A stretch of 64,000 nt of DNA from CAG-791 sp963650385 (GTDB lineage: Bacteria; Bacillota; Clostridia; Lachnospirales; Lachnospiraceae). Made by a program: the position numbers and the translations under genes. The notes below the pieces were generated by a model. It did not search any database and was not told where the DNA came from. It saw nothing but the letters and a program-made list of their open reading frames with translations. How positions within the stretch are numbered: position 1 is the first letter of the stretch; each line of letters opens with the position of its first letter. This document shows positions 35,092-44,658 of this stretch, in pieces. The stretch is taken from assembly GCA_963650385.1 (NCBI GenBank), contig CAVJLL010000001.1, positions 62,001-126,000 of the forward strand, read 5' to 3'.

Positions 35092-35574
35092 CTCCACATT
35101 CGGCTTTTTCACCTGGTACATGGCGTCGGCGGCCGCTGTGGCCAGCGCATCACACCGCTCATTCATCGGGTGGCCGGCGTGGCCCTTTACCCAGTGCCAT
35201 GTGATTGAATGCGGCGCAGCAGCCGCCAGAAGCCGCTTCCAGAGGTCCTGGTTTTTAACCCTTGTCTTAGAGGCCGTCATCCACCCCTTTTTCTGCCAGG
35301 AGGTAAGCCACCCCTTCTGAAACGCATTGATCAGGTAGCTGGAATCGGAATACAGATCTACCTCGCAGGGGCGGTTCAAGGCCTCCAGTGCCGCAATGGC
35401 ACCCAGAAGCTCCATGCGGTTGTTGGAGGTCGGATTAAAGCCCTCGGAGAGCTCCTTTTCGTGGAGCACGCCCTGCCCGTCCGTATACTGCAGTACGGCC
35501 CCGTATCCGCCGGGACCGTCCGGATTGCCTCTGGCCGATCCGTCACTGTAAACTGTCACATGCATCATATCCAC
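35062..35574 (-). CDS. rnhA: Ribonuclease HI
   Basis: A 170-residue RNase HI that cuts the RNA strand of RNA-DNA hybrids. The acidic active site is intact: SDGSARGN, MELLGA, DLYSDSSYL and the last Asp in RCDALA. The basic helix WLTSWQKKGWM is also present. The C-terminal ten or so residues (ETIQSPSRFA) are encoded by the end of the R1-family element, so the natural C-terminus may have been replaced. It overlaps the MutS-like gene by ten bases. Confidence 0.93.
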   Translation of the reverse strand: MDMMHVTVYSDGSARGNPDGPGGYGAVLQYTDGQGVLHEKELSEGFNPTSNNRMELLGAIAALEALNRPCEVDLYSDSSYLINAFQKGWLTSWQKKGWMTASKTRVKNQDLWKRLLAAAAPHSITWHWVKGHAGHPMNERCDALATAAADAMYQVKKPNVETIQSPSRFA

Positions 35575-37355
35575 TGTCCTGTCTTTTCAAACTGCTCCGC
35601 CCGTTCGGCGGCATTTTTGATGATCTGCGGGTCGAAGCCGACGGCACTTAACAGCCGGATGGCATTTCTGGTCACTGCAGGTCCGTCCTTCAGCTGATAG
35701 GAGAAAACAACGTCACTGCCCGCCATTTCTTCCTCAAAATGGTGATTTTCGAAGTCCGGGGACAGAAGCCTTGTGAGCTCGATGTCATGGGTTGCCGCAA
35801 AGCACACCGTGCCTTCCGCTGCCAGCGCCTTTAAGAGCTCCGTGGAGGCCGCAATGCGCTCAATGGTATTGGTGCCCCGCAGCACCTCATCCACAAAGCA
35901 CAGAACGGGTCTGCCTGTCTGCCCCGGAAGATCGGCAATCCGCTTCAATGAACGGATCTCCGCCATAAAGTAGCTCTCTCCCGCTGCAATGCTGTCCCGC
36001 AATGCCATAGAGGAGCGGATGCAGTAATACGCGCCGCGGTACTGCCTTGCCGGGCAAAAGCCCGCTGTCTGTGCCAGAATGGCGCAGAGCGCCGCCGCCT
36101 TTAAGAAGGTGGACTTGCCGGACGCATTGGAGCCGGTGAGAAGGACCGGCCTTGTCACGCGCAGGCTGTTCGGCACCGGGTCCTCCAGAAGCGGATGATA
36201 CACCTCCTCCAAAAGGAGCATTTCCTCCGGACATGCTGCCGCATTTGCCGCATCCTGCACGCTCCTGTGCGACTCCTGTTTCTCCTGCGCCGCACCGGCC
36301 GGCGACATCGCATGCAGCACCGGCTCACAGGTGTAGGGAAGACTTTTTTCAAAGGATGCCAGACAGATTGCCGCATCGATGCGGCCGAGAATGATCAGCG
36401 CCTCCTCCATCTCCTTCGAATGCTCCGTGTAGTGCGCAAGCATGGTATTAAAGCGGATCAGATCCAGGTGGAAAAGGATGCGGAGGTAATCCACGATAAA
36501 ATCCGCCGGATTGCCGCCGGATGCGGTCGTCCCGGAAAGTACAATGCCGCTCCCCCGCCGAAACTGCGCAAAAACAGGTGCGAGCTCCCGGAGCCGGCGA
36601 CGCTCCTCCTGCAGCGCCGGGCAGTCGATTTTTATGATGTTCTGCGCGCACTGCATCATTCGGAGAAGATAGCCGAAGGTCGTAAGGAAAGGCTCAATCC
36701 GGCCGCGGCGCCGGTAATAGGTGAGCATATTGAGGATAAAGGAGCCGACAAGGCACAGGATTCCCGCCTGCACGGAATAAAACATCAGGCCGATGCTGGC
36801 AGCCGGGAGGACAAAGGCAGGCACGTGCAGCAGATTGCTCTCTTTTTCTGCGTCCTGCAGAAGATCCAGATACTCATACAGGGAGTAGCGCCCGGTGTGT
36901 CCGAAGGCGTGCAGCGCCTTCTGCAGGCGGATTCGGATGTCCTGATGGGCGTCCTCTTCAAAATAACGAATCTCCGAGAGCGGAATGGAAAGCGGTGCAT
37001 TCTCTCCCGCGGCCGGGCTTCGAAGAAGCGCATACAGATACTCTTCTCCGGCGGCGCTTAGTGTGCAGTCGATCCGCGCATAGAGCGCATCCATGTCAAG
37101 GTCATTCCAGGTGATGTCATCCAGATCCTCCCCCGGAGCACCGGCACCTTCCCGCCGCCGATAAAAGGCCGGTACCTTTGCAAAGCGCTCCGGCGTCATC
37201 TGCTTGGACGGCTTTTGTCCGAAGCCCTTCCGGAGCCTATTCTCCAGGGCGATGTCTCTTTTTTTCTGCTGCGAACGCATCAGCACCAGTACAGCCGCCG
37301 CGAACAGGATGATAAAAAACAGGGCTGGGCCGGCCATCTCCATCGTTTCGTTCAT
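35565..37355 (-). CDS. Membrane-anchored MutS-like ATPase
   Basis: A 596-residue protein with a C-terminal MutS domain V ATPase: Walker A TGSNASGKST, then RSSMALRDSIAAGESYFMAEI and Walker B CFVDEVLRGTN. It lacks the mismatch-recognition domain. There is an N-terminal membrane segment (about 10-27) and two more near the middle (about 185-225), before a MutS lever-like helical region. Proteins of this type are known in Firmicutes but have no established function. It overlaps rnhA by ten bases, suggesting coupled translation. Confidence 0.82.
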   Translation of the reverse strand: MNETMEMAGPALFFIILFAAAVLVLMRSQQKKRDIALENRLRKGFGQKPSKQMTPERFAKVPAFYRRREGAGAPGEDLDDITWNDLDMDALYARIDCTLSAAGEEYLYALLRSPAAGENAPLSIPLSEIRYFEEDAHQDIRIRLQKALHAFGHTGRYSLYEYLDLLQDAEKESNLLHVPAFVLPAASIGLMFYSVQAGILCLVGSFILNMLTYYRRRGRIEPFLTTFGYLLRMMQCAQNIIKIDCPALQEERRRLRELAPVFAQFRRGSGIVLSGTTASGGNPADFIVDYLRILFHLDLIRFNTMLAHYTEHSKEMEEALIILGRIDAAICLASFEKSLPYTCEPVLHAMSPAGAAQEKQESHRSVQDAANAAACPEEMLLLEEVYHPLLEDPVPNSLRVTRPVLLTGSNASGKSTFLKAAALCAILAQTAGFCPARQYRGAYYCIRSSMALRDSIAAGESYFMAEIRSLKRIADLPGQTGRPVLCFVDEVLRGTNTIERIAASTELLKALAAEGTVCFAATHDIELTRLLSPDFENHHFEEEMAGSDVVFSYQLKDGPAVTRNAIRLLSAVGFDPQIIKNAAERAEQFEKTGQWI

Positions 37356-37367
37356 GCACCTCTCCCG

Positions 37368-38048
37368 TTATGAGTTTCTTTTTTCCTTGGCCGCGACGTG
37401 GTCCTTGTCCTTATAGATGTGCTGCGCCGGAATGCAGCCTCGGACCATGGAAAGCGGATAGACGTTGGAGTGCCGGCCGACAACGGAGCCCGGATTCAAG
37501 ACGCTGTTGCAGCCGATCTCGGTCCAGTCGCCGAGGATTGCACCCATTTTGCGAAGGCCGGTGGGCGCTTGTTCGGCCCCGTCGTGAATGACGACATTGG
37601 TGCGGTCGGATTTGATGTTGGACGTGATCGAGCCGGCACCCATGTGTGCATGGAAGCCCAGAATTGAATCTCCGACGTAGTTATAGTGCGGCACCTCGCA
37701 TTTGTTGAAGAGAATGACGTTCTTGAGCTCGCAGGAATTGCCGACTACGCACCCCTTTCCGACGAGTGCCTTGCCGCGGATGAAGGCGCACTGACGGATC
37801 TCCGCGTCTTCATCGATGATGCAGGGGCCGGCAATGTACGCGGAATCGAATACCCGGGCACTCTTGGCAATCCATACGTTCTCGCCGCGCTTTTCAAAGC
37901 GGTCTCCCGGAAGCGAGGCTCCCAGCTCCAGAATGATCTCCTCAATGTGGGGAAGCGCCTCCCAGGGATAGGTATAGGCCTTCAATGCCTCCCCTGCGAT
38001 GGACTCCTCCAGCTCCAGCAGATTTGCAATCGTATAATCCGATATCAT
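37368..38048 (-). CDS. Left-handed beta-helix acyltransferase / nucleotidyl-sugar-like protein
   Basis: A 226-residue protein built largely of hexapeptide repeats (about residues 55-210), resembling the C-terminal acetyltransferase half of GlmU without the uridylyltransferase domain. The GFHAHMGAGSITSNIKSD segment matches the GlmU-type active-site loop. It may acetylate a sugar phosphate, but the substrate is unknown. It lies 17 bases after topB and 12 bases before the MutS-like gene. Confidence 0.78.
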   Translation of the reverse strand: MISDYTIANLLELEESIAGEALKAYTYPWEALPHIEEIILELGASLPGDRFEKRGENVWIAKSARVFDSAYIAGPCIIDEDAEIRQCAFIRGKALVGKGCVVGNSCELKNVILFNKCEVPHYNYVGDSILGFHAHMGAGSITSNIKSDRTNVVIHDGAEQAPTGLRKMGAILGDWTEIGCNSVLNPGSVVGRHSNVYPLSMVRGCIPAQHIYKDKDHVAAKEKRNS

Positions 38049-38065
38049 GTCGATGTTCTCCTTTG

Positions 38066-40276
38066 TTATGAATCTGCAGCCTTTGCTGCTCCAGACGCTC
38101 TTCCGGAAGATTTGGCAGGCGTCTTTGCTGCTTTTGCTCCCGCCGACCTTCCATACGAGTATCTGGCCTTGAAATGCATGGGCTTTGGATAATTCTGCGC
38201 GCAGTCCCGGTACATGTTCTGCAGGAGCCCGCGATAATCCGAATTCTTTACCGCATTGGTTCTCCGGGAGACGTAGCCATTCAGCTTCTCCTGATATTCC
38301 TCCCGCGTGGTCGTCCCCTCTGCCACCTGTGTCAGGCCCTTTTCCCAGCTGGCAGTCAGCTTGGGCTCGAGGAGCGGCTTTAACGAAACGGCAACCGTAT
38401 CATAGATCATTTCGCCCAGCTGGGTGGGCGTATAGATCTGCGTTTTGGCATTCAGATTCAGATACTGATTGTTGACGAGCTTCTCGAGAATTCCGGCTCT
38501 GGTGGCGCTCGTGCCGATGCCCGAGCCCTTGATCTGCTCGCGCAGCTCATCGTCCTCAATGAGCTGTCCGGCATTCTCCATGGCCAGAATCATGCTGCCG
38601 CCGGTGTAGCGCTTGGGCGGCGTGGTCTCGCCCTCCTTCTGCTGGAAGGAAACGGTGCGCAGCGGGGCCTTTTTCCGCAAAGACTTGATAAGCTCCTCAA
38701 GATTTGCATTGACCGCGCCGTCCTCGCCGCCCTTATCGGCCTGCGCCGAAGCGGAAGGCTCCTGCGGTGCGCGCTCCTGTGCCTGCCCGTCATGTTCTCC
38801 GGTGCCTCCTGCTGCAGAGGTGCGGCTCAGGCAGACAAGGTATCCCTTCTCCCGGTTCACCCGGAGCGAAGCGGTGAGCGTTTCCTTTTTAATGCCCACC
38901 TGCAGAGTCATTTTATCAAACACGGCGGCCGGATAAAAGACAGAAAGGAACCGCCGCACAATGAGGTCGTACACCTTCTGCAGCGTCGGATTCAGGCTTT
39001 TCAAGGCGGCCAGGCCCTCGCCGGTCGGAATAATGGCATAGTGATCGGTGATCGCCTTGTCGTTGGTATAGCGCGTTTTCGCAATGGTTTTCCAGGAGCC
39101 GCTCTGCGCAATGCTGCGCACGAGCTCCCGGTAGGCAGGCAATGCGCCGACACCCTTGAGATTGTGGTCTATCTCCTTTGCAACCGCGGTGGACAGAACG
39201 CGTGCATCCGTTCGGGGGTAGGTCGTGAGCTTGCGCTCATAGAGCGTCTGCGCGGCATCCAGCGTCTGGTCCGGGCTCAGCTTGAAAAAGCGTGAGCAGT
39301 CGTTCTGGAGCTCCGCCAGGTTGTACAGAAGCGGCGGATTCTTTTTTTCCTGCTTGTGTGCAATGTTCTTCACAAAAGGCGCCGGAGGTCCGTCCTCGTC
39401 CGACTGCAGATACCGGATCAGCTCAGCGGCATCCTCCGCCTTTCGGAAGCCATTCTCCTTATACAGAAGGGGTGATTCATAGTAGCGGCTCCCCTCCTTG
39501 GCAGACCACTCTGCCTCAAAGGTATCTGCCGGTCCGGGAAGCAGGCCGTCATTTTCGCCGGCCGCAGAAAAGGTGCCGATGACGCGGTAAAAGGGCGTTT
39601 TCACAAAGGCGCGGATCTCACGCTCCCTTCGGACGACCATTCCCAGAACGCAGGTCATGACGCGGCCGACGGCGATCACGCACCGGTCCATCCCCAGAAA
39701 ATCGCGGATTCCTCCGGCGTATTTCAGGGAGAGCGCACGGGAAAAATTGATTCCCATGAGGTAATCCTCCTGCGCACGCAGGTAAGCCGCTGCACCCATG
39801 TTGTCGTAGGCGCTGTCGTCCTTCGCCTCCCGGATGCCTCTTTCGATCTCCGCCTCCGTAAAGGAGTCGATCCATACGCGCAGCTGCCGCTTGCCCTGAA
39901 CGCCCGCCTGATCGGCCACCAGGCGGTAGATGTATTCGCCCTCCCGCCCGGAGTCCGTGCAGATGTAGATGGTGTCGACCTCGGCCGATGTGAGAATGCT
40001 CTTTACCGTCTTAAACTGCTTGCGGACGCCGGAATCGTCAATCACCTGATAGAGATAATGCTCCGGAATGAAGGGAATGGTGTCCAGCGACCATTTTTTG
40101 TATTTGGGATCGTAGACCTCCGGATAGCTCATGGTCACCAGATGGCCAAAGCACCAGGTCACAATGCTGGTCTCGGATTCCTGATAGCCGTCCCGATTGA
40201 CAAAGTTCTCATGAAGAGCCTTGGCAAAATCCTTTGCCACGCTCGGCTTTTCCGCGATGAATACTCTCTTTCCCAA
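38066..40276 (-). CDS. topB: DNA topoisomerase III
   Basis: A 736-residue type IA topoisomerase that relaxes and decatenates DNA through a 5'-phosphotyrosine. The Toprim domain has AEKPSVAKDFA and TDSGREGEYIYR, and the catalytic Tyr is in LTTYPRTDARVLS. The C-terminus is a basic Lys/Ala-rich tail without zinc fingers. I choose TTG at 40274-40276 because AAGGAG lies upstream and the residues that follow align with the family start; the longer frame adds a Cys/Ser/Gly-rich stretch unlike TopB. Confidence 0.93.
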   Translation of the reverse strand: MGKRVFIAEKPSVAKDFAKALHENFVNRDGYQESETSIVTWCFGHLVTMSYPEVYDPKYKKWSLDTIPFIPEHYLYQVIDDSGVRKQFKTVKSILTSAEVDTIYICTDSGREGEYIYRLVADQAGVQGKRQLRVWIDSFTEAEIERGIREAKDDSAYDNMGAAAYLRAQEDYLMGINFSRALSLKYAGGIRDFLGMDRCVIAVGRVMTCVLGMVVRREREIRAFVKTPFYRVIGTFSAAGENDGLLPGPADTFEAEWSAKEGSRYYESPLLYKENGFRKAEDAAELIRYLQSDEDGPPAPFVKNIAHKQEKKNPPLLYNLAELQNDCSRFFKLSPDQTLDAAQTLYERKLTTYPRTDARVLSTAVAKEIDHNLKGVGALPAYRELVRSIAQSGSWKTIAKTRYTNDKAITDHYAIIPTGEGLAALKSLNPTLQKVYDLIVRRFLSVFYPAAVFDKMTLQVGIKKETLTASLRVNREKGYLVCLSRTSAAGGTGEHDGQAQERAPQEPSASAQADKGGEDGAVNANLEELIKSLRKKAPLRTVSFQQKEGETTPPKRYTGGSMILAMENAGQLIEDDELREQIKGSGIGTSATRAGILEKLVNNQYLNLNAKTQIYTPTQLGEMIYDTVAVSLKPLLEPKLTASWEKGLTQVAEGTTTREEYQEKLNGYVSRRTNAVKNSDYRGLLQNMYRDCAQNYPKPMHFKARYSYGRSAGAKAAKTPAKSSGRASGAAKAADS

Positions 40277-40385
40277 ACGCTGTTCTCTCCTTGCTGACCG
40301 ACTGCCGCATGCAGAAAGGCTCGCGGCCCCGTCTGCTGATCCGCACCGGGAACCGCAGATGAATGCGCTTCCTTCGCCGTAGGCC

Positions 40386-40432
40386 AAAACATCCTGCACA
40401 GCAGGGCCTTGCAGTCCCCGCCGTGCAGGATG
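40386..40432 (-). terminator. Terminator downstream of asd
   Basis: catcctgcac (40390-40399) and gtgcaggatg (40423-40432) form a 10-bp stem. On the minus strand it is followed by TTTT (40386-40389). It lies about 40 bases after the asd stop codon and before topB. Confidence 0.7.
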
Positions 40433-40473
40433 GATGAGTCCGTCCGGACATTCTGCAGCGCAGCTGCAGCGGC

Positions 40474-41556
40474 TTATTTATGCTCGATGTAATGAAGTGC
40501 TGTCAGGAGCTCGGCGCATTCCACTGCACCGCCGGCTGCGCCGCGCAGTGTGTTGTGGGAGAGACCGACGAACTTCCAGTCGAACATCGTATCCTTGCGG
40601 AGGCGTCCGATGGAAACGCCCATGCCGCCCTCGTAGTTGACATCCTTTGCAACCTGCGGGCGATCGTCCTCCTCCAGGTACTGGATGAAGTGCTCCGGTG
40701 CGCTCGGGAGCTTCAGCTCCTGCGGAACGCCGGAGAAGCTCCCGAGCTTCTCTACGAGCTCTTCCTTAGAAGGATCCTTCTTGAAGCGTACAAATGCAGC
40801 TGCCGTGTGTCCGTACAGAACCGGAACTCGGATGCACTGGCAGGTGATCAGAGGCGACTCGGCGGGAACAATAACGCCGTCCTCAATGTGACCGAAAATG
40901 CGAAGCGGCTCCCGCTCCGACTTCTCCTCCTCGCCGCTGATGTACGGAATGATGTTGCCCTCCATCTCCGGCCAGTCGCGGAAGGTCTTGCCGGCACCGG
41001 AAATTGCCTGGTAGGTGGTGGCAACCACCTCGTAGGGCTCAAACTCCTTCCATGCAGCAAGGGCCGGCGTGTAGCTCTGGATGGAGCAGTTCGGCTTTAC
41101 CGCTATGAAGCCTCTGGTCGTTCCCAGACGCTTTTTCTGGAAGGGAATGATGTCTGCATGCTGCGGGTTGATTTCCGGAACGATCATCGGGACATCCGGT
41201 GTCCAGCGGTGTGCGCTGTTGTTGGACACAACCGGGGTCTCGGTCTTAGCATAGGCCTCCTCGATCTTACGAATTTCCTCCTTGGACATGTTGACGGCAG
41301 AAAGGACGAAATCAACCTTCTCTGCAATTGCCTCCACCTCATTGATGTCGCGGATGACAATGTCCTTTACGGAGGCAGGCGCCTCTCCGTCCAGCTTCCA
41401 TCTGCCTTCTACGGCTTCGCCGTAGGTTTTGCCGGCGCTGCGTGCACTGGCTGCAATCTCAGCGACCTCAAACCAGGGATGATTCTCCAGAATCTGAATG
41501 AAACGCTGTCCGACCATTCCGGTTCCGCCCAAAACACCAACTCTAAGCTTTTCCAT
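40474..41556 (-). CDS. asd: Aspartate-semialdehyde dehydrogenase
   Basis: A 360-residue enzyme that reduces aspartyl phosphate to aspartate semialdehyde with NADPH, feeding lysine, threonine, methionine and diaminopimelate. The NADP motif GVLGGTGMVGQRF and the active-site Cys in KPNCSIQSY place it in the archaeal/fungal-like class rather than the E. coli class. I start at ATG 41554-41556 with AGGGAGA upstream. R4 sequence separates it from argH. Confidence 0.94.
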   Translation of the reverse strand: MEKLRVGVLGGTGMVGQRFIQILENHPWFEVAEIAASARSAGKTYGEAVEGRWKLDGEAPASVKDIVIRDINEVEAIAEKVDFVLSAVNMSKEEIRKIEEAYAKTETPVVSNNSAHRWTPDVPMIVPEINPQHADIIPFQKKRLGTTRGFIAVKPNCSIQSYTPALAAWKEFEPYEVVATTYQAISGAGKTFRDWPEMEGNIIPYISGEEEKSEREPLRIFGHIEDGVIVPAESPLITCQCIRVPVLYGHTAAAFVRFKKDPSKEELVEKLGSFSGVPQELKLPSAPEHFIQYLEEDDRPQVAKDVNYEGGMGVSIGRLRKDTMFDWKFVGLSHNTLRGAAGGAVECAELLTALHYIEHK

Positions 41557-41573
41557 ATCGTTCTCCCTCTGTG

Positions 41574-41650
41574 AAACGTTACTATACAGGCGCCATCCGG
41601 CGATGGGTCCCGGCAAAGCTGCCTGTCACCCTCTCGCCCGGCTGGCGAAT
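41574..41650. repeat. R4 dispersed intergenic repeat, diverged copy
   Basis: The segment begins gttactatacaggcgccatc, as at 29915-29935, then gatgggtcccggcaaagctg, a diverged R4 core, and ends gcccggctggcgaatggacc. It fills the asd-argH gap. Confidence 0.5.
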
Positions 41651-41659
41651 GGACCATAA

Positions 41660-43063
41660 TTACGAATCCGATTCCTCCGCGGCAAGCTCTTCGTCAAGCC
41701 ATGCGCGGGATGCGGCAATCTCTTCCTCCATCGCGCGTGCGCCGGGCGCACCGGCTGTCAGGCGCTTGTCCACGCAGGTCTTCAGAGAAACTGCATCATA
41801 AATGTCTGCATCAAACTCCGGCGCAAAGCTTCGGAATTCCTCCAGCGTCAGCTGATCCAGACTCTTGTCTGCATCGATGCAGTGGAGCACCATGCGGCCG
41901 ATCACGGCATGCGCATCGCGGAACGGGACGCCCTTTCCGACGAGATAGTCGGCAGCGTCTGTCGCATTGGTAAAGCCGTTCTGTGCGCTCTTTTCCATCA
42001 CGTCCTTCCGGAAGGTCATGGAGGCGAGCATGCCGCTCATCAATCGGATGCACATGGAAACCGTATCGAACGCGTCGAACACCGGCTCCTTGTCCTCCTG
42101 CATGTCCTTGTCATAGGCAAGCGGAATGGCCTTCATGGTCGTCAAAAGGCTCATCAGATCGCCGTAAACGCGTCCGGTCTTGCCGCGGATCAGCTCGGCA
42201 ACGTCGGGGTTCTTCTTCTGCGGCATGATGCTGCTGCCGGTGGAGTAGCCGTCGTCGATCTCAACGAACCGGTACTCATTGCTGTTCCAGATGATAATCT
42301 CCTCACTCATGCGGCTCAAATGCACCATCACAAGGGAGAGATCATTCAGGAATTCAATGGCATAATCCCGATCCGATACCGAATCCATGCTGTTGCGCGT
42401 TGCTCTGTCAAAAGAGAGGCTCTCCGCCACAAACTCCCGGTCCAGGGGATACGTTGTCCCTGCCAGTGCCCCGGCTCCCAAGGGGCATTCATTTAAGCGG
42501 CGCGCCGTGTCCTCCATGCGGGTCACATCCCGCCGGAGCATTTCAAAATATGCACCGAAGTGATGTGCCAGCGTGACCGGCTGTGCCTTCTGCAGATGCG
42601 TAAAGCCGGGCATATAGGTCTCGGTGTTGGCCTCCATGATGCTCAGGATCACCTGCAGCAGCTCCAGAAGGTTCTCTCTGGTCTCCTGCACCGCCCGTCT
42701 CGTGAACAGCCGCATATCCAGTGCCACCTGATCGTTGCGGGAGCGCCCGGTGTGGAGCTTTTTCCCGTCGTCGCCGATGCGGTCGATCAGATTGGCTTCC
42801 ACAAAGCTGTGGATATCCTCGTATTCATCGGTAATCGCAAGCTTCCCGGAGGCAATGTCCTCCCGGATGCCCAGAAGTCCCTCCAGAATGTGCTCGGACT
42901 CCTCCTTCGTCAGGATACCCTGCCGACCGAGCATGGTTGCGTGTGCAATGCTGCCTTCAATGTCTTCTTTCCAGAGACGCTTGTCAAAGCCAATGGAATC
43001 GTTGAATGCCTTTACCAGATCATCCGTTGCCTTTGTGAAGCGCCCGCCCCAAAGCTGCGCCAT
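41660..43063 (-). CDS. argH: Argininosuccinate lyase
   Basis: A 467-residue enzyme of the fumarase/aspartase superfamily that splits argininosuccinate to arginine and fumarate, the last step of arginine synthesis. The signature GSSIMPQKKNPD is present, with LHTGRSRNDQ and the N-terminal LWGGRF. I start at ATG 43061-43063 after GGAAAGGAAACT. argG is not adjacent. A tRNA-Thr gene and terminator lie upstream. Confidence 0.95.
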   Translation of the reverse strand: MAQLWGGRFTKATDDLVKAFNDSIGFDKRLWKEDIEGSIAHATMLGRQGILTKEESEHILEGLLGIREDIASGKLAITDEYEDIHSFVEANLIDRIGDDGKKLHTGRSRNDQVALDMRLFTRRAVQETRENLLELLQVILSIMEANTETYMPGFTHLQKAQPVTLAHHFGAYFEMLRRDVTRMEDTARRLNECPLGAGALAGTTYPLDREFVAESLSFDRATRNSMDSVSDRDYAIEFLNDLSLVMVHLSRMSEEIIIWNSNEYRFVEIDDGYSTGSSIMPQKKNPDVAELIRGKTGRVYGDLMSLLTTMKAIPLAYDKDMQEDKEPVFDAFDTVSMCIRLMSGMLASMTFRKDVMEKSAQNGFTNATDAADYLVGKGVPFRDAHAVIGRMVLHCIDADKSLDQLTLEEFRSFAPEFDADIYDAVSLKTCVDKRLTAGAPGARAMEEEIAASRAWLDEELAAEESDS

Positions 43064-43117
43064 AGTTTCCTTTCCATGCCGCAGACAGGCTGCCGCATTC
43101 ATCGAAAAACTTGTATC

Positions 43118-43170
43118 CGTTCAGCACCTGCCGCACTGCAATGTGAATCCGCTGCCTGCAGGCAAATTCA
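43118..43170. repeat. R3 dispersed intergenic repeat, copy b
   Basis: It begins cgttcagcacctgccgca and continues to the core ctgcctgcaggcaaattca, matching the left half of the complete element at 29687-29842. The right half is missing. Confidence 0.6.
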
Positions 43171-43201
43171 AGAGGGAAACTGAAAATTCCCCTGATACAA
43201 C

Positions 43202-43228
43202 AAAAGCCCCGCTTTCGCAAGCAGGGCT
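43202..43228 (-). terminator. Terminator of the tRNA-Thr gene
   Basis: Arms 43205-43214 and 43219-43228 form a 10-bp stem with one G-U pair. On the minus strand it is followed by TTTTG. It lies six bases after the tRNA 3' end. Confidence 0.85.
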
Positions 43229-43234
43229 CCCTCG

Positions 43235-43307
43235 AGCTGGAAAAGGGACTTGAACCCTCGACCTACTGATTACGAATCAGTTGCGCTACCAACTGCGCTA
43301 TTCCAGC
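43235..43307 (-). tRNA. tRNA-Thr (anticodon CGU)
   Basis: On the minus strand the acceptor arms gctggaa and ttccagc pair perfectly. The D arm is gcgc-agttggta-gcgc. The anticodon stem ctgat/atcag type closes a loop ttcgtaa with anticodon CGT, reading ACG. The T arm is gaggg-ttcaagt-ccctt. The discriminator base is T and the 3' CCA is not encoded. It is a single-gene unit with its own promoter and terminator. Confidence 0.95.
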
Positions 43308-43354
43308 ATATGCGCTCGATTGAATTCCGGCGAACCGGCAACCGAACGCTCGTT

Positions 43355-43383
43355 ATTATACAGGCTGCCCAGACGGATTGCAA
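43355..43383 (-). promoter_or_regulatory. Strong promoter of the tRNA-Thr gene
   Basis: On the minus strand TTGCAA (43378-43383) and a perfect TATAAT (43355-43360) are spaced by 17 bases, about 48 bases before the tRNA 5' end. It begins ten bases after the DUF1015 stop codon. Confidence 0.75.
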
Positions 43384-43392
43384 GCACTTTCT

Positions 43393-44628
43393 TTAAATCT
43401 GATGCAGGAACAGTCCCGACAGGAGCTTGGGCTCAAACCAGGTGGATTTGGGCGGCATGAGTAGTCCTGCGTCTGCAACAGCCAGAAGCTCCCGTATGGA
43501 GGTGGGATGCATCAGGAAGGCGGCGCCTTCTGTCTCGTCGGCACGGGCCGTAAGCGCCTCTGCGCCCCGGATTCCGCCGATGAATTCAATGCGTGCATCG
43601 GTTCTGGGATCCTCGATGCCAAAAAGCGGCTTCAGAACGCGGTCCTGCAGAATGGACACATCCATGCCCTTCACAGGATCGGCGCTCTTGACGTTGTTTT
43701 TCGCAGAAAGGAGGAACCAGGAGTGCTCCAGATACATGCCGATCTCGCCCTTCACGGAGGGGCGGGCCACCGTCTTCCGATAGGGTGTGATGTTGAAATT
43801 CGGACGCAAAGCGCCCAGAATTTCCCCGCGGCTCATGCCGCTTAAGTCCTTTACCACGCGGTTGTAGTCCAGGATCTCCAGCTCGTTCTCCGGGAACAGA
43901 ACGCTGAGGAAGAAATTGAATTCCTCGTCTCCATTATAATCCGGGTTCTGGCTGCGCCGCTTTAAGCCCACCTTTACGGCAGATGCCGCGCGGTGATGCC
44001 CGTCAGCAATATAGAGTCCCCCGATGCCGGCAAAGGCGTTCTGAATGGCTGCAATATCACTGTCCTCGCCGATCACCCAGACGCGGTTTGCAACCTCGCC
44101 GTCCGAAACAAAATCGTAGACCGGCGCCGTGCTCCTGATGCGCTGCTTTACCGCCGCCAGCGCCGGATCCTCACGATACGTCAAAAAGATCGGCCCTGTC
44201 TGCGCGCTGCAGGTGTCCACATGATGAATGCGGTCCTGCTCCTTGGCCTCCACGGTGTTCTCATGCTTCTTAATGACGCCGCTCAGGTAATCATCGATGG
44301 ACGCACAGGCAACGATGCCGGTCTGTGACCGTCCCTTCCAGACCTGCTCATAGAGATAGAAGCAGGGCCTGTCATCCTGCCGGAAGGTTCCGTCCGAAAC
44401 AGCTGCGTCCAGGAGTTCCTTTGCGTGCTGATACACGCACTCATCATAAGTGCTCACGTCATCCGGCAGCGTAGACTCTGCGCGGTCAATGCCCAGAAAT
44501 GACCTCGGATGCTTCGCCACATAGGCCTTTGCCTCCGCTCTTGAATATACGTCATAGGGAAGCGCTGCTACGCTCTGTGCCAGCTCTTTTGCAGGCCGGA
44601 ATGCACGAAATGCTCGAATAACTGCCAT
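43393..44628 (-). CDS. DUF1015 family protein beside serine biosynthesis genes
   Basis: A 411-residue soluble protein of the DUF1015 family, whose members occur beside serA and serC in many anaerobes. N-terminal RAFRPAKELAQSVAALPYDV and the internal IADGHHRAASAVKVG are family hallmarks; the latter resembles the ParB/Srx-type nucleotide-binding loops seen in serine kinases of the SerK/SbnI type. The exact reaction is not established. It follows serA by 30 bases, so a role in serine metabolism is an inference from context and fold. Confidence 0.82.
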   Translation of the reverse strand: MAVIRAFRAFRPAKELAQSVAALPYDVYSRAEAKAYVAKHPRSFLGIDRAESTLPDDVSTYDECVYQHAKELLDAAVSDGTFRQDDRPCFYLYEQVWKGRSQTGIVACASIDDYLSGVIKKHENTVEAKEQDRIHHVDTCSAQTGPIFLTYREDPALAAVKQRIRSTAPVYDFVSDGEVANRVWVIGEDSDIAAIQNAFAGIGGLYIADGHHRAASAVKVGLKRRSQNPDYNGDEEFNFFLSVLFPENELEILDYNRVVKDLSGMSRGEILGALRPNFNITPYRKTVARPSVKGEIGMYLEHSWFLLSAKNNVKSADPVKGMDVSILQDRVLKPLFGIEDPRTDARIEFIGGIRGAEALTARADETEGAAFLMHPTSIRELLAVADAGLLMPPKSTWFEPKLLSGLFLHQI

Positions 44629-44658
44629 AAATACCTCGGGTGATTACAATTGCTGCGA

